Assembly: GCF_000153285.1 (NCBI RefSeq)
Contig: NZ_CH724168.1
Location: forward strand, 1,608,333-1,672,332
Source: Synechococcus sp. WH 7805
GTDB lineage: Bacteria; Cyanobacteriota; Cyanobacteriia; PCC-6307; Cyanobiaceae
Length of the DNA: 64,000 bases
Direction of reading: 5' to 3'
The notes below the pieces were generated by a model that saw only the letters and a program-made list of their open reading frames with translations, was not told the DNA's origin and made no database searches. Position 1 is the stretch's first letter. Each line of letters begins with the position of its first letter. The translations under genes were made by a program, and so were the position numbers. Positions 9,466 through 18,022 of this stretch are shown here, one piece after another.

Positions 9466-10659
9466 GTGAAAGTTCTCGTTCTCGGTGGTGACGGCTTCTG
9501 CGGCTGGCCCTGTGCAGTGAATCTCGCTGATCAGGGCCACGACGTGTTGATCGTGGACAACCTCAGCCGCCGCAAGATCGACATCGATTTAGAGGTGGAA
9601 TCGCTCACACCGATCGTCAGCATCGGTGAGCGGCTTAAAACCTGGGAGGAGATCGGCGGCAAGCCGATGCGATTCCTTCATATGGATATCGCTCACGAGT
9701 ATCAGCGGCTGCTTGATCTGCTGTTAGAGGAGAAGCCGGATTCCATTGTTCATTTCGCCGAACAGCGGGCCGCGCCCTATTCAATGAAAAACAGCGCCAC
9801 CAAGCGCTACACCGTCGACAACAACGTCAACGGTACTCACAACCTCCTCGCCGCCATTGTGGAGAGCGGGCTCGACATCCATGTGGTGCACCTCGGCACC
9901 ATGGGTGTTTATGGCTACGGCTCCCACCGCGGCGCCACCATTCCCGAGGGCTACCTCAAGGTGGAAGTGCCCCAGCCGGACGGCAGCCGCTTCGAGGAGG
10001 AAATCCTCCATCCCGCCAGCCCTGGCAGCGTCTATCACATGACCAAGACGCTCGATCAGCTGCTTTTCCTTTACTACAACAAGAATGACAAGGTCCGCAT
10101 CACCGACCTCCACCAGGGAATCGTCTGGGGCACCAACACTGACGCCACCGACCGCGACCCACGCCTGACCAATCGCTTCGATTACGACGGCGATTACGGC
10201 ACGGTGCTCAACCGCTTCCTGATGCAGGCGGCCATCGGTTACCCCCTCACCGTTCATGGAACCGGCGGCCAGACCCGCGCCTTCATTCACATCCGCGATT
10301 CCGTGAAGTGTGTTCAGCTCGCCTTGGAGAACCCCCCCACCCAGGGGGAGCGAGTGAAGATCTTCAACCAGATGACCGAAAGCCATCAGGTGGGCGAACT
10401 CGCCAAAAAGGTGGCTGCCCTCACCGGAGCACAGGTGAACAACCTGCCCAATCCCCGGAATGAGGCCGTGGAGAACGACCTGATCGTGGACAACCGCTGC
10501 TTCATCGAGCTGGGACTCAATCCCACCACCCTCGATGATGGGTTGCTCAAGGAAGTGGTGGAGATCGCAACGCGCTACGCCGACCGCTGCGATCGCAACC
10601 GCATCCTCTGCACCTCCGCCTGGACCAAGACCCAGGCCCAGGCCATCGCCACCGCTTGA
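9466..10659 (+). CDS. sqdB: UDP-sulfoquinovose synthase
   Basis: 397-residue SDR-type enzyme converting UDP-glucose and sulfite to UDP-sulfoquinovose, the head-group donor for the thylakoid sulfolipid SQDG. The N-terminal Rossmann motif is VLVLGGDGFCGWP, and the catalytic SDR elements appear as TMGVYG and YHMTK. The GTG at 9466 is used because the Rossmann strand begins immediately after it and an AGGAG element lies just upstream; 11 further codons to 9433 are open but would precede the conserved start. sqdX follows after 13 bases. Confidence 0.95.
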   Translation: MKVLVLGGDGFCGWPCAVNLADQGHDVLIVDNLSRRKIDIDLEVESLTPIVSIGERLKTWEEIGGKPMRFLHMDIAHEYQRLLDLLLEEKPDSIVHFAEQRAAPYSMKNSATKRYTVDNNVNGTHNLLAAIVESGLDIHVVHLGTMGVYGYGSHRGATIPEGYLKVEVPQPDGSRFEEEILHPASPGSVYHMTKTLDQLLFLYYNKNDKVRITDLHQGIVWGTNTDATDRDPRLTNRFDYDGDYGTVLNRFLMQAAIGYPLTVHGTGGQTRAFIHIRDSVKCVQLALENPPTQGERVKIFNQMTESHQVGELAKKVAALTGAQVNNLPNPRNEAVENDLIVDNRCFIELGLNPTTLDDGLLKEVVEIATRYADRCDRNRILCTSAWTKTQAQAIATA

Positions 10660-10672
10660 TCAGGGCACTCCC

Positions 10673-11821
10673 TTGAAAATCGCCTTCTTCACCGAGACCT
10701 TCCTCCCCAAGGTTGATGGGATCGTCACTCGTCTCACCAAAACGGTGAAGCACCTGGTAGAGGCCGGTGATGAGGTGATCGTGTTCTGTCCGGAGGGATG
10801 CCCAGAGGAATACATGGGAGCTCGCCTGATCGGCGTTCCGGCGATGCCACTGCCGCTCTATCCCGAACTCAAGCTGGCGCTTCCTCGACCCGCCGTCTCC
10901 GAAGCGATCGACAGCTTCGAGCCGGACCTGATCCATGTGGTGAATCCGGCGGTGCTGGGCTTGGGGGGCATCTGGCTAGCCAAAGCAAAATCGGTTCCGT
11001 TGGTGGCGAGTTACCACACCCACCTGCCCAAATATCTCGAGCACTACGGCATGGGGATGCTTGAACCCCTCCTCTGGGAGCTACTCAAGGCGGCCCACAA
11101 CCAGGCTCTGCTCAATCTCTGCACCTCCACCGCCATGGTGCAGGAACTGAGTGAGAAAGGAATTCAGCACACAGACCTCTGGCAGCGCGGTGTTGACACC
11201 GAACTGTTCCGCCCTGAGCTCCGCAGTCCTGAGCTCCGGCAGCGACTGCTCGGCGGCTACGACGACCGCGGAGCCCTGCTGCTTTACGTGGGCCGTCTCT
11301 CCGCTGAGAAACAGATCGAGCGAATCAAACCGGTACTGGAGGCCTTACCCGACGCCCGCCTCGCCCTTGTGGGTGATGGGCCTCACCGTCAGCAATTGGA
11401 GAAGCACTTCGAGGGCACCGCCACGACTTTCGTGGGTTATTTGGCTGGCGAAGAACTGGCCGGTGCCTACGCCAGCGGCGACGCTTTCCTGTTCCCCTCG
11501 AGTACGGAAACCCTTGGTTTGGTGCTGCTTGAAGCGATGGCGGCCGGATGCCCCGTGGTGGGCGCCAACCGAGGAGGCATTCCCGACATCATCACCGACG
11601 GAGTGAACGGTTGCCTTTACGAACCCGATGGCGCCGATAGTGGAGCCGCCAGCCTGATCGAGGCCACCCAACGCCTGCTGGGTAACGACCTTGAACGCCA
11701 GGCCCTGCGCAACGCTGCCCGCTCGGAAGCCGAGCGCTGGGGATGGGCTGGAGCCACCGAGCAGCTTCGCGGCTATTACCGCCAAGTTCTGAAGCAACCT
11801 CAATTGAACGAGGCCGCCTGA
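10673..11821 (+). CDS. sqdX: SQDG synthase, sulfoquinovosyltransferase
   Basis: 382-residue GT4 glycosyltransferase that transfers sulfoquinovose to diacylglycerol, the last step of sulfolipid synthesis. It starts at TTG 10673 (LKIAFFTETFLPKVDG), 13 bases after sqdB; the open frame upstream lies inside sqdB and is not coding. The GT4 donor-site motif is SSTETLGLVLLEAMAAGCPV with its two spaced glutamates, preceded by YVGRLSAEKQ. Identity with SqdX rather than another GT4 enzyme follows from its position after sqdB. It ends 9 bases from the convergent mrdA. Confidence 0.92.
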   Translation: MKIAFFTETFLPKVDGIVTRLTKTVKHLVEAGDEVIVFCPEGCPEEYMGARLIGVPAMPLPLYPELKLALPRPAVSEAIDSFEPDLIHVVNPAVLGLGGIWLAKAKSVPLVASYHTHLPKYLEHYGMGMLEPLLWELLKAAHNQALLNLCTSTAMVQELSEKGIQHTDLWQRGVDTELFRPELRSPELRQRLLGGYDDRGALLLYVGRLSAEKQIERIKPVLEALPDARLALVGDGPHRQQLEKHFEGTATTFVGYLAGEELAGAYASGDAFLFPSSTETLGLVLLEAMAAGCPVVGANRGGIPDIITDGVNGCLYEPDGADSGAASLIEATQRLLGNDLERQALRNAARSEAERWGWAGATEQLRGYYRQVLKQPQLNEAA

Positions 11822-11830
11822 ATCAGGCGC

Positions 11831-13645
11831 TCACACTCCCGACGCCTCCGATTGACCACGGGTGCGGTTCCAAACCTCCATCACCTTTTTGGCCATCGGC
11901 AGCGCATGCACTGAGCCTCCCCCGGGTGTGTTCTGTGCAAAAGCCACGATCACGATCTCTCCTTCCGGATAGGGGGCGTAAGTGGCAAACCAGGCATGGT
12001 CCGGACCACCAGTGCTGTCCTCTGCGGTCCCCGTCTTGCCGCCTGCTGGAGGAATGCCTGGACCGTTCAGCCCAAACCCAGTGCCATCAGACACCACCTT
12101 GCGCAGACCTTCTCGGATTTTGGCGAGCGTGGAAGGCTTCAGGTCCACCTTGGTACGACGGGAGGCATCGGTCCAGTCCAGCCCCTGATCCGCAAGGTGG
12201 GGTGTGACCAGCCAGCCACCGTTGGCGAACACCGAATACGCCCGGGCCAACTGCAGGGGGGTGATCTGAACCACCGACTGACCGATGGACGCACTGGCCA
12301 TGTCCTCCGGAATCCATGGGGTCGTACCGGGCTCCGCCCAGCCGCGACCGGCCGCGGCCCAGTCTTCATCACCCACCAAACCGACACTTTCCTCCCAGCC
12401 GATCTCAATGCCTGATTTCTGCCCGAAACCCAGGGCTGTCGCCGCTTTCTGAAGAGCACGCGAGCCGGCTCCCACCCCCACTTGATAGAAAAAGGTGTTG
12501 CTGGAGAAGCGCAACGCATCGGCGTAACCGATGGTGCCGAAACCAGCGCCGTTGTGGTCGGGGAAGCAATGCCCCCCATAAGTAATGCAGGCCATGGTGG
12601 GCAACTTGGTGTCCGGAGGGAATTTGCCGGACTCCATAGCGGCCATTGCTGTCACCGCCTTCCAGGTACTGCCGGGGTCATAAGGGTTCATCGCCCGCGA
12701 GAGCAAGGGCTTCTTCGGGTTGGAGAACAGCGCGTCGTACTCCTTCTGTGTGGTGACGAGCTTGGAGAAGAAGTTGGGGTCGAAGGTGGGCTTGCTGGCC
12801 AACGCCAGGATGGCGCCGGTTTTTGGATCCATGGCGACGATGGCGCCCCCGGGTTTGTCCGCCAGGGCCTGCTCTGCCACCTTCTGCAGATCGAGATCCA
12901 GGGTGAGAGTGAGATCCTTGCCCGCCACCGACGGACGATCACCGAGGTGGCGCTGCACCTCACCCATGGCATTGACCTCAAGCATCTGGCCGCCCCAGGC
13001 GCCGCGCAGGTGGGATTCGTAGGCGGCTTCCACACCAATCCGGCCGATTCGATCACGGATCTTGTACCCCTTCTTGCCCAGCGATTTGTATTCGTCTTCT
13101 GTGATTGGCTGGGTGTAACCGAGGGCATGGGCTGCCAGAGTTCCATGGGGATAGGCCCGGAGGATGTCCACATCCACCTGCGCCCCCTTGAGCCCACGTG
13201 CCTGCTCCCGGAAACGCAGCACCTGTTCCGGCTTCAGATCCGTGGCCAGATTGATGCGGTAGCCATCCCTTGCCAGGCCACCACCACGACGCTGATCCAA
13301 CACATCCGCATCAAGGTTCAGAAGTCGGGCGAGCCGATCGCGCAAATCCGGCCATGACGCGTCATCCACAAGACGCGGTTCCACATACAACGAATAGGTG
13401 AGCTTGCTGGAGGCCAGCACCCGGCCTTTGCGATCCAGCAGTCGACCGCGGGTGGGCGACCGGGGCACCAGGCGAATTCGGTTCTCATCCGCAAGTTGGC
13501 GATAGCGCGGAGCTTCGAGCACCTGAAGCCAGACCAATCGGGACACCATGGCGGTGCTCATCATCAACACCAGACCCAGGAGTACTAATGGCTGCTGCCG
13601 CAGCCCGGTATGACGCTGACCATCCCCCTGCGCGAAACCCGCCAT
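11831..13645 (-). CDS. mrdA: Penicillin-binding protein 2 (elongasome transpeptidase)
   Basis: 604-residue class B PBP. One N-terminal transmembrane helix (about 18-40) is followed by the PBP dimerisation domain (RGRLLDRKGRVLA onward) and the transpeptidase domain with the SxxK motif in DPGSTWKA (Ser about residue 326), the SSN motif (FSSNTFFY) and KTGT (GGKTGTAED). It crosslinks side-wall peptidoglycan with RodA/MreB. It is the last gene of a tight leftward operon with two hypothetical genes, the nearest only 4 bases upstream. Confidence 0.95.
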   Translation of the reverse strand: MAGFAQGDGQRHTGLRQQPLVLLGLVLMMSTAMVSRLVWLQVLEAPRYRQLADENRIRLVPRSPTRGRLLDRKGRVLASSKLTYSLYVEPRLVDDASWPDLRDRLARLLNLDADVLDQRRGGGLARDGYRINLATDLKPEQVLRFREQARGLKGAQVDVDILRAYPHGTLAAHALGYTQPITEDEYKSLGKKGYKIRDRIGRIGVEAAYESHLRGAWGGQMLEVNAMGEVQRHLGDRPSVAGKDLTLTLDLDLQKVAEQALADKPGGAIVAMDPKTGAILALASKPTFDPNFFSKLVTTQKEYDALFSNPKKPLLSRAMNPYDPGSTWKAVTAMAAMESGKFPPDTKLPTMACITYGGHCFPDHNGAGFGTIGYADALRFSSNTFFYQVGVGAGSRALQKAATALGFGQKSGIEIGWEESVGLVGDEDWAAAGRGWAEPGTTPWIPEDMASASIGQSVVQITPLQLARAYSVFANGGWLVTPHLADQGLDWTDASRRTKVDLKPSTLAKIREGLRKVVSDGTGFGLNGPGIPPAGGKTGTAEDSTGGPDHAWFATYAPYPEGEIVIVAFAQNTPGGGSVHALPMAKKVMEVWNRTRGQSEASGV

Positions 13646-13649
13646 GGCG

Positions 13650-14027
13650 TTAATTCCGTGGCGTGATCAGAGCATCGAGACGTTGCAGGCGCGTCTCAAT
13701 GCGGGCCAGCACCTCCTGCAGCTCCTGAGGATCATTCGAGAGCGCAGGGGACTCCAGCGGCTCCACTGGCTCATCCACCTGCACCTGTACCGACATCACT
13801 GGATTGCCAAGCCCCGGGCTGATTTGATCGAGACGCTCCCTCAGAACCCGTGCAGCCGGCTCACCCTCCCTGCGCAGGTCTTCCAACAGATCATCAGCTT
13901 GAGCCAATGACTCCACAGCGCGAGCCGGTCCATCGGAGCGCACCCGATCCACGAAGGCCAAACCCATAGGCAGCACGTCCTGCATCAAAGCCAGACGCAG
14001 CTCATCCAGCGGTTGGCTTTCAGCCAT
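13650..14027 (-). CDS. Small acidic hypothetical protein in mrdA operon
   Basis: 125 residues, predicted mostly alpha-helical and acidic (MAESQPLDELRLALMQD..., then several E/L/R-rich heptad-like stretches near the C-terminus, EVLARIETRLQRLDAL). No recognised domain, signal peptide or membrane helix. It lies 4 bases before mrdA and 18 bases after the next gene, so it is almost certainly cotranscribed with the cell-wall gene. Function unknown. Confidence 0.7.
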   Translation of the reverse strand: MAESQPLDELRLALMQDVLPMGLAFVDRVRSDGPARAVESLAQADDLLEDLRREGEPAARVLRERLDQISPGLGNPVMSVQVQVDEPVEPLESPALSNDPQELQEVLARIETRLQRLDALITPRN

Positions 14028-14045
14028 GGATTCAGAATGCCTTGA

Positions 14046-14657
14046 TCAACGCACTCCAGTCTGCTGCTGCGGAGGCACAAGTGTCGGACAGCTGGATTGA
14101 GAAGAGCCATACGACCACCCCAAAACGGCGGACAGCACCAACAGCGCCACGATTGGCACCAAGGCCTGATGGGTCGTGTCCAAGGCGATCCATTCGCCCC
14201 ATCCCTGCAAGAAACGGTTGCGGGCAAAACGCCGCTTTTTCTTGGTCTCCTCCCGGGACCTGCGGCGATAAGACTTCTCGACCCACCGCTCGAAAGACCG
14301 CTTCTTGGTGATCGCCATCTTGCGCTCCACCTCCAGAATCTGTCCGGAAGTGAGCTCAGGATGGAAAGTGCTGATCAGCTCCAGGCTCTTGAGGAACATC
14401 TCCACAGCACCATCCTTGACCTCCTGGTCGCGTTCATCAAGGAGCGCCCACTCGAGCTCCGGATAAAAACGGCTGCGGTTTTGCTGGATCTGCTCCTCAC
14501 TGAGCTGGCCAGGCTCTCTGAGCCAGCGGTCAGTGTTGCTGTCAAACCTCCTCCAGTAGAGGAAAGGATTGATATAGATGGTCTTGCCTGCCAGCTGGAT
14601 GCTGTCCTGCTGCAGACGACGCTGAGTTTGCAGGTCCTGCTGTTGAGCAGCGGTCAC
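14046..14657 (-). CDS. Hypothetical protein with C-terminal membrane anchor
   Basis: 203 residues from a GTG start. A polar helical N-terminus (Q/L-rich) is followed by INPFLYWRRFDSNTDRWL, a charged central region (about 115-140 very rich in Lys/Arg) and one transmembrane helix near the C-terminus (about 163-185, ALVPIVALLVLSAVLGW). I recognise the layout of an unnamed cyanobacterial family but no domain name. It is the first intact gene of the mrdA operon and the last core gene before the AT-rich segment. Confidence 0.7.
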   Translation of the reverse strand: MTAAQQQDLQTQRRLQQDSIQLAGKTIYINPFLYWRRFDSNTDRWLREPGQLSEEQIQQNRSRFYPELEWALLDERDQEVKDGAVEMFLKSLELISTFHPELTSGQILEVERKMAITKKRSFERWVEKSYRRRSREETKKKRRFARNRFLQGWGEWIALDTTHQALVPIVALLVLSAVLGWSYGSSQSSCPTLVPPQQQTGVR

Positions 14658-14675
14658 AGACTTGAGGCCGGGGGC

Positions 14676-14831
14676 TCAGGTTATCGGCACTGAGCACCGA
14701 GCACCAGCCCCTGCGCCTTTTGTTCCCACTTGATCAACCCATTGAACGGGAAGCCAGTCACGGTGAACGATCGGGACGCCTGTGATCAGACGAGAAACTT
14801 CATCGCCAATAGCACAGGAGTTCGGATCGGC
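14676..14831 (-). pseudogene. Truncated C-terminal remnant of an unknown gene
   Basis: Reading leftward from just after a TAG (14834-14832), the frame is open for 51 codons to a TGA at 14678-14676. It contains no ATG or GTG near its beginning. The peptide (NSCAIGDEVSRLITG, then HRDWLPVQWVDQVGTKG) has normal amino-acid texture and core-like GC-rich codons, while the DNA immediately to its right turns AT-rich. I read it as the end of a gene whose 5' part was lost at the island border. A very short gene with a rare start codon is the alternative. The family is not recognised. Confidence 0.4.
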
Positions 14832-14834
14832 CTA

Positions 14835-15617
14835 GAACAAACTTGAAAAGAAATTGATACTAACTTGAACAGTAGAGATTTCGAATTTTTCCTATATCAA
14901 ACAGTTATTCCTTTTCAAAATAAGTGAAGCGATGAAGAGATTTTGGGATCCAAACGCATTGTCTCGTCAACAAGGTTGATCAAATTTATCGCTAATGAGG
15001 GCTACAAATAAACACGCGACCGGTCGAGGTTAACTCTATAAGTTTACAACCGTCTAAAAAGGTAACCTACAAAACCATGACTCAGGAGCGACACAGCGAC
15101 TGAACAAAACTCTATAGAAACGCAACCTCAGGAAGCTTGATCTCATAACGAACCATCAATGCACCATCAATTGCTGACCAATGAAAGCAATAGACATCTT
15201 ACATTCATAATGCCTACCCTGTTCACCTCAATGGAATAAGGTGAATAAAATCGGTATAACTTACAGGTAATCCTACGTTATTAAAATAAATCAATTCCAC
15301 CTTAGAGTTGAATTCTTTTTTCTTCAACAGTTAAAGACTTCAACCAAGGCCAACAATGACTTTGAATCGTCATTGCGGCAGCCAACCATTGGGGTTGAAT
15401 CAAAATTCAGCTTTTTAGAGATCATATTTGCACTATCTGGATCTAGCCGAGAACAGAGATCTTTCCTGTTTCACAACAATCCAGGAGTTAACGCAACCAA
15501 GTTTCTGCAGCAGCACAACTTCAACGAAGACACCAGTATTCGACTGGCAGGTTGTGGGAGAACCTATAGATCATAATAAAGATGCAGATGACTCAGAAAA
15601 GCAAAAACAAATTCAGA
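14835..15617. other. AT-rich stretch without a supported gene
   Basis: About 780 bases markedly richer in A and T than the flanking core genes, with stop codons in all frames. Two short overlapping frames at 15373-15576 and 15428-15676 lack codon bias, a ribosome site and recognisable motifs; the second runs into the sulfotransferase 3' end. I see no tRNA, integrase or terminal repeat. It is probably decayed or non-coding island DNA. Confidence 0.6.
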
Positions 15618-16778
15618 TTATTTTGCATTTCTTAATTTTAATTGCAGCTTTCGCTTGTCACCCCAAAGAGATATGATCAGCTTTTCTAAAAGCCTAGGAT
15701 CAAGCTGCACTTCTGTTAAATTAATTTTCTTTTCGGCAAACTCTTTCTGATCATCAAACAATGATTGATTGAGAGGAAAATACTGAGAGCGCACGATTTC
15801 ACAGGATTCATGAAAGTGGCTTTGATAGGCTTCAAATTCATCCCTGCATGGCAAAAATCTTGAGCCATCGTTTGTATTATTCATGATAAACCTCGAGATC
15901 TGCCCACGCATTTGATTTGACTTATTATCAACAAATTTAGGGTATTCCAAGTTGAGTTTGCGGAGCAACGCCATTCCACTCAATGAAAGGGTTTCATTAG
16001 AGCGATTCAAAAGTTCATATTCATTTTCGGAAAACTCATCGATAACCTGAGAGCAAAAATCGATTACAACATCTCCCTTTTCCAAAAAGCTTCTTTCAAA
16101 TCTTCTAACAATAATTTCTGCATCAGGGAAACATTCATGCCAACGCCTAATTGTTTGAGCATGGTTGCAGAGGTATTCAATAGATTGTTGCTGCGGAGAA
16201 GGAAGACCTACCAACGTGCCACCGCCTTTAATTGCAGTTGACAAGAGTGACACTGCTGTCTGGAGGGGATCTCTTATATAAATAAGAATGCGTATGCTAC
16301 TTGCAAGCTCTTCAACCAATTTTTTGAGTCTCTGAATTTCCTCTATGCCCCTTAATCGAGATTGAAAGTGCTCGGATGTGAAGATCAAAGTCTTGCATGA
16401 AGCGGCGGCATTTCGGCATTCATCGATCAGCTCATTTCTTTTTTTATTTATTCTCTCTTTCCTGTCTTCTAAGCTTTTAAATTCTTGAATGATAGCAAAA
16501 TCGTCAGAGAAATCATCATTGTTCGCGATCAATGGGATCCATCTATGATTTCCGTAACCCACCATGGGGGATTGCGGGATATAGACACCATTTTTCCTAA
16601 GTCTGACCATATTCTTCTTTAGAAATTCCTGGATAGATGTAGTACCTGTCTTTTCCGTTCCAATATGCAGCACTAAATCCACGTCTTCCTGAAAAGTCTT
16701 TGAATCAATTATAGACCTCTGCAACCGAAGCCATGCAGCATTTAAATTTACACTCCAACACCAACTTACATCTCCCAT
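15618..16778 (-). CDS. PAPS-dependent sulfotransferase family protein
   Basis: 386 residues. The P-loop-like 5'-phosphosulfate-binding motif is LHIGTEKTGTTSIQEFL (about residues 36-52), and the 3'-phosphate-binding strand/helix is ILIYIRDPLQTAVSLLS (about 175-190). These define the sulfotransferase fold that moves sulfate from PAPS to an acceptor, here probably a cell-surface glycan or small molecule. No signal peptide is seen. Codons are AT-rich and unlike the neighbouring core genes, and it is the only intact gene in the 14.8-18.0 kb segment; both observations suggest horizontal acquisition. The ATG at 16778 is used and the acceptor is unknown. Confidence 0.75.
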   Translation of the reverse strand: MGDVSWCWSVNLNAAWLRLQRSIIDSKTFQEDVDLVLHIGTEKTGTTSIQEFLKKNMVRLRKNGVYIPQSPMVGYGNHRWIPLIANNDDFSDDFAIIQEFKSLEDRKERINKKRNELIDECRNAAASCKTLIFTSEHFQSRLRGIEEIQRLKKLVEELASSIRILIYIRDPLQTAVSLLSTAIKGGGTLVGLPSPQQQSIEYLCNHAQTIRRWHECFPDAEIIVRRFERSFLEKGDVVIDFCSQVIDEFSENEYELLNRSNETLSLSGMALLRKLNLEYPKFVDNKSNQMRGQISRFIMNNTNDGSRFLPCRDEFEAYQSHFHESCEIVRSQYFPLNQSLFDDQKEFAEKKINLTEVQLDPRLLEKLIISLWGDKRKLQLKLRNAK

Positions 16779-17210
16779 CGTTCTTATAGAACGTCTTTAG
16801 ATTCAATCATTCATTTTAGCGAGTGATCAGGCAATCCAGTGCTCCTCTCAAGGTCGCCTGAGTTGATGGAATAAGAAATTAAACTTTTACAGAGTTAGCT
16901 GATTCCTCCTAGCATTGAATCAGGCCAGAGATATACTTAGTAAGCAATGTCAGGCAGTAACGACCTTTAGGAGGGCGAAATGCTCCCCTTCTCGTTGCTT
17001 TCTCACTCCATATCCGTGTTTCTACGGATGGCAGAAGGTTTGTAGCGGCTGGAACATCAGGTCATCCCCTTTAAGAAGTGAAGAGTCCGTCATCAAGGAA
17101 GGGACGAGGAAAACATCTTTATTCATTGGCTGTCTCAAAGCAGAGTCGTTTTGTCGTGATGGTGACGAATCGTAGGAATGTCTTCCATCACCTTGGTGGT
17201 GCTCCCGTTT

Positions 17211-17239
17211 GAAGAAGTGGCATTCCATGCCACCTCTTC
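17211..17239 (-). repeat. 13-bp inverted repeat (hairpin)
   Basis: Arms GAAGAAGTGGCAT (17211-17223) and ATGCCACCTCTTC (17227-17239) around a 3-base loop. The one mismatch becomes a G-U pair if the minus strand is transcribed, giving a fully paired stem there. No T run follows on either side, so it is not a standard terminator. It could be an RNA processing or stability element, or a relic. Confidence 0.5.
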
Positions 17240-17367
17240 TGATAATTCTCCTACTCCTCACAGGAGACCGCCAAGAAAAAGGTGATGACGGGTCAGAACA
17301 AGAGAGAAAAATCCCTGAGGAATACACATCTCAGAGGTTTTCTACCAACCTTCGGCCACTGCGGTGA
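17227..17367 (+). CDS. Possible 46-residue membrane peptide (doubtful)
   Basis: ATG at 17227 opens a 46-codon frame: a hydrophobic start (MPPLLIILLLLTGD) followed by a charged tail (QEKGDDGSEQERKIPEEY). The shape resembles a small secreted or membrane peptide. The start codon is inside the right arm of the hairpin at 17211-17239, no clear ribosome site precedes it, and the surrounding DNA is decayed. I rate it more likely chance than real. Confidence 0.2.
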   Translation: MPPLLIILLLLTGDRQEKGDDGSEQERKIPEEYTSQRFSTNLRPLR

Positions 17368-17387
17368 ATAGGTTCAGCGCGTGAGCA

Positions 17388-17768
17388 CTACTCATTGCAG
17401 TCTGCTTCGAAAGTTTCCAGTCGTTCACTGCCAACGACAATGACCATCTTCTCAAAACCCTCTTCACTCACGATAGTCAGCACATCCAGGGCAGTCCTCG
17501 CTCGCTCGTCGTCTACAAAGCATGACGCTATAGAAGGGAATGCAAACTACAGGAAGTATTGCTTCTGGTTTGGGTGGAAGTGTGGCTGTTTGGCATCCAG
17601 AGTTCTGGATGGATCGATCGCAATCACACCATCACCAGAAATGACTTCCTCTTGCCCCCTTGTAACTCTGATAGAGAAGAGAGCGTAATAGTGCGCTCCT
17701 CGGGTGAAGTCCTTCTGGACGGGTTGGCACTTGTTGATGGCAACAGGTTGGCGTGTTCGCCTCCACCC
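17388..17768 (-). pseudogene. Interrupted reading frame, possibly nucleotidyltransferase-like
   Basis: Reading leftward from 17768, 73 codons (containing KDFTRGAHYYALFSIRV and GDGVIAIDPSRTLDAKQP) reach a TAG at 17549-17547. The same frame then continues 52 codons to a TAG at 17390-17388. The second part contains ARTALDVL followed by GFEKMVIVVGSERLETFEA, which resembles the core strand of cytidylyltransferase-like proteins of T4-like cyanophages (a VVGSDRV-type motif). That match is from memory and tentative. No start codon is found, so this is a broken gene. The phage link is inference only. Confidence 0.35.
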
Positions 17769-18022
17769 TCAAGTAAGACAATTCCATCCACATCAGCACG
17801 TCGTCTCTTCCACCTAAAGACTTCCTCTTATGCACAGACCCCTGCGAAGAGAGAACAATGATCCACAGCTTTTTCTAGAGAAGCAAGGAAGCAATCGAAG
17901 AGTAATTGAGTTGTAAGGTCGTTGGTCACCCAAAACCAGGTGAAAGTGTTTCACACAACCTCAAAGGGTCATAGTGGGGAAGTACAACTCTTCAATGATT
18001 ACGATAAGTTTGGTCCTTATAA

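Larger units (their letters stand above)
16779..18022. other. Low-coding accessory stretch with decayed frames
   Basis: About 1.2 kb between the sulfotransferase and guaA with no intact gene I can defend. It holds a near-perfect inverted repeat (17211-17239), a short frame starting at 17227, and a leftward frame interrupted by TAG (17388-17768), each listed separately. Upstream of the latter, peptide-like fragments continue leftward in other frames up to about 17960, suggesting one older gene broken by frameshifts. No integrase, transposase or repeat boundary was seen. Confidence 0.5.

Noticed and set aside
12482-13357. Long open frame antisense to mrdA (291 codons)
   Set aside because: Lies wholly inside a well-supported PBP2 gene on the other strand; has no motif, and GC-rich codon bias explains the absence of stops.
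15373-15676. Two overlapping short frames in AT-rich DNA
   Set aside because: No start context, no motif, frames overlap each other and the sulfotransferase end; chance frames in AT-rich DNA are expected.
16915-17175. 86-codon plus-strand frame right of the sulfotransferase
   Set aside because: Cysteine-rich, aperiodic sequence without ribosome site or family resemblance, in a region of decayed DNA.
17250-17266. Resemblance to the Yfr1 small-RNA core (ACTCCTCACA)
   Set aside because: Only ten bases match, the two flanking stems typical of Yfr1 are missing and the locus differs from its known neighbourhood.
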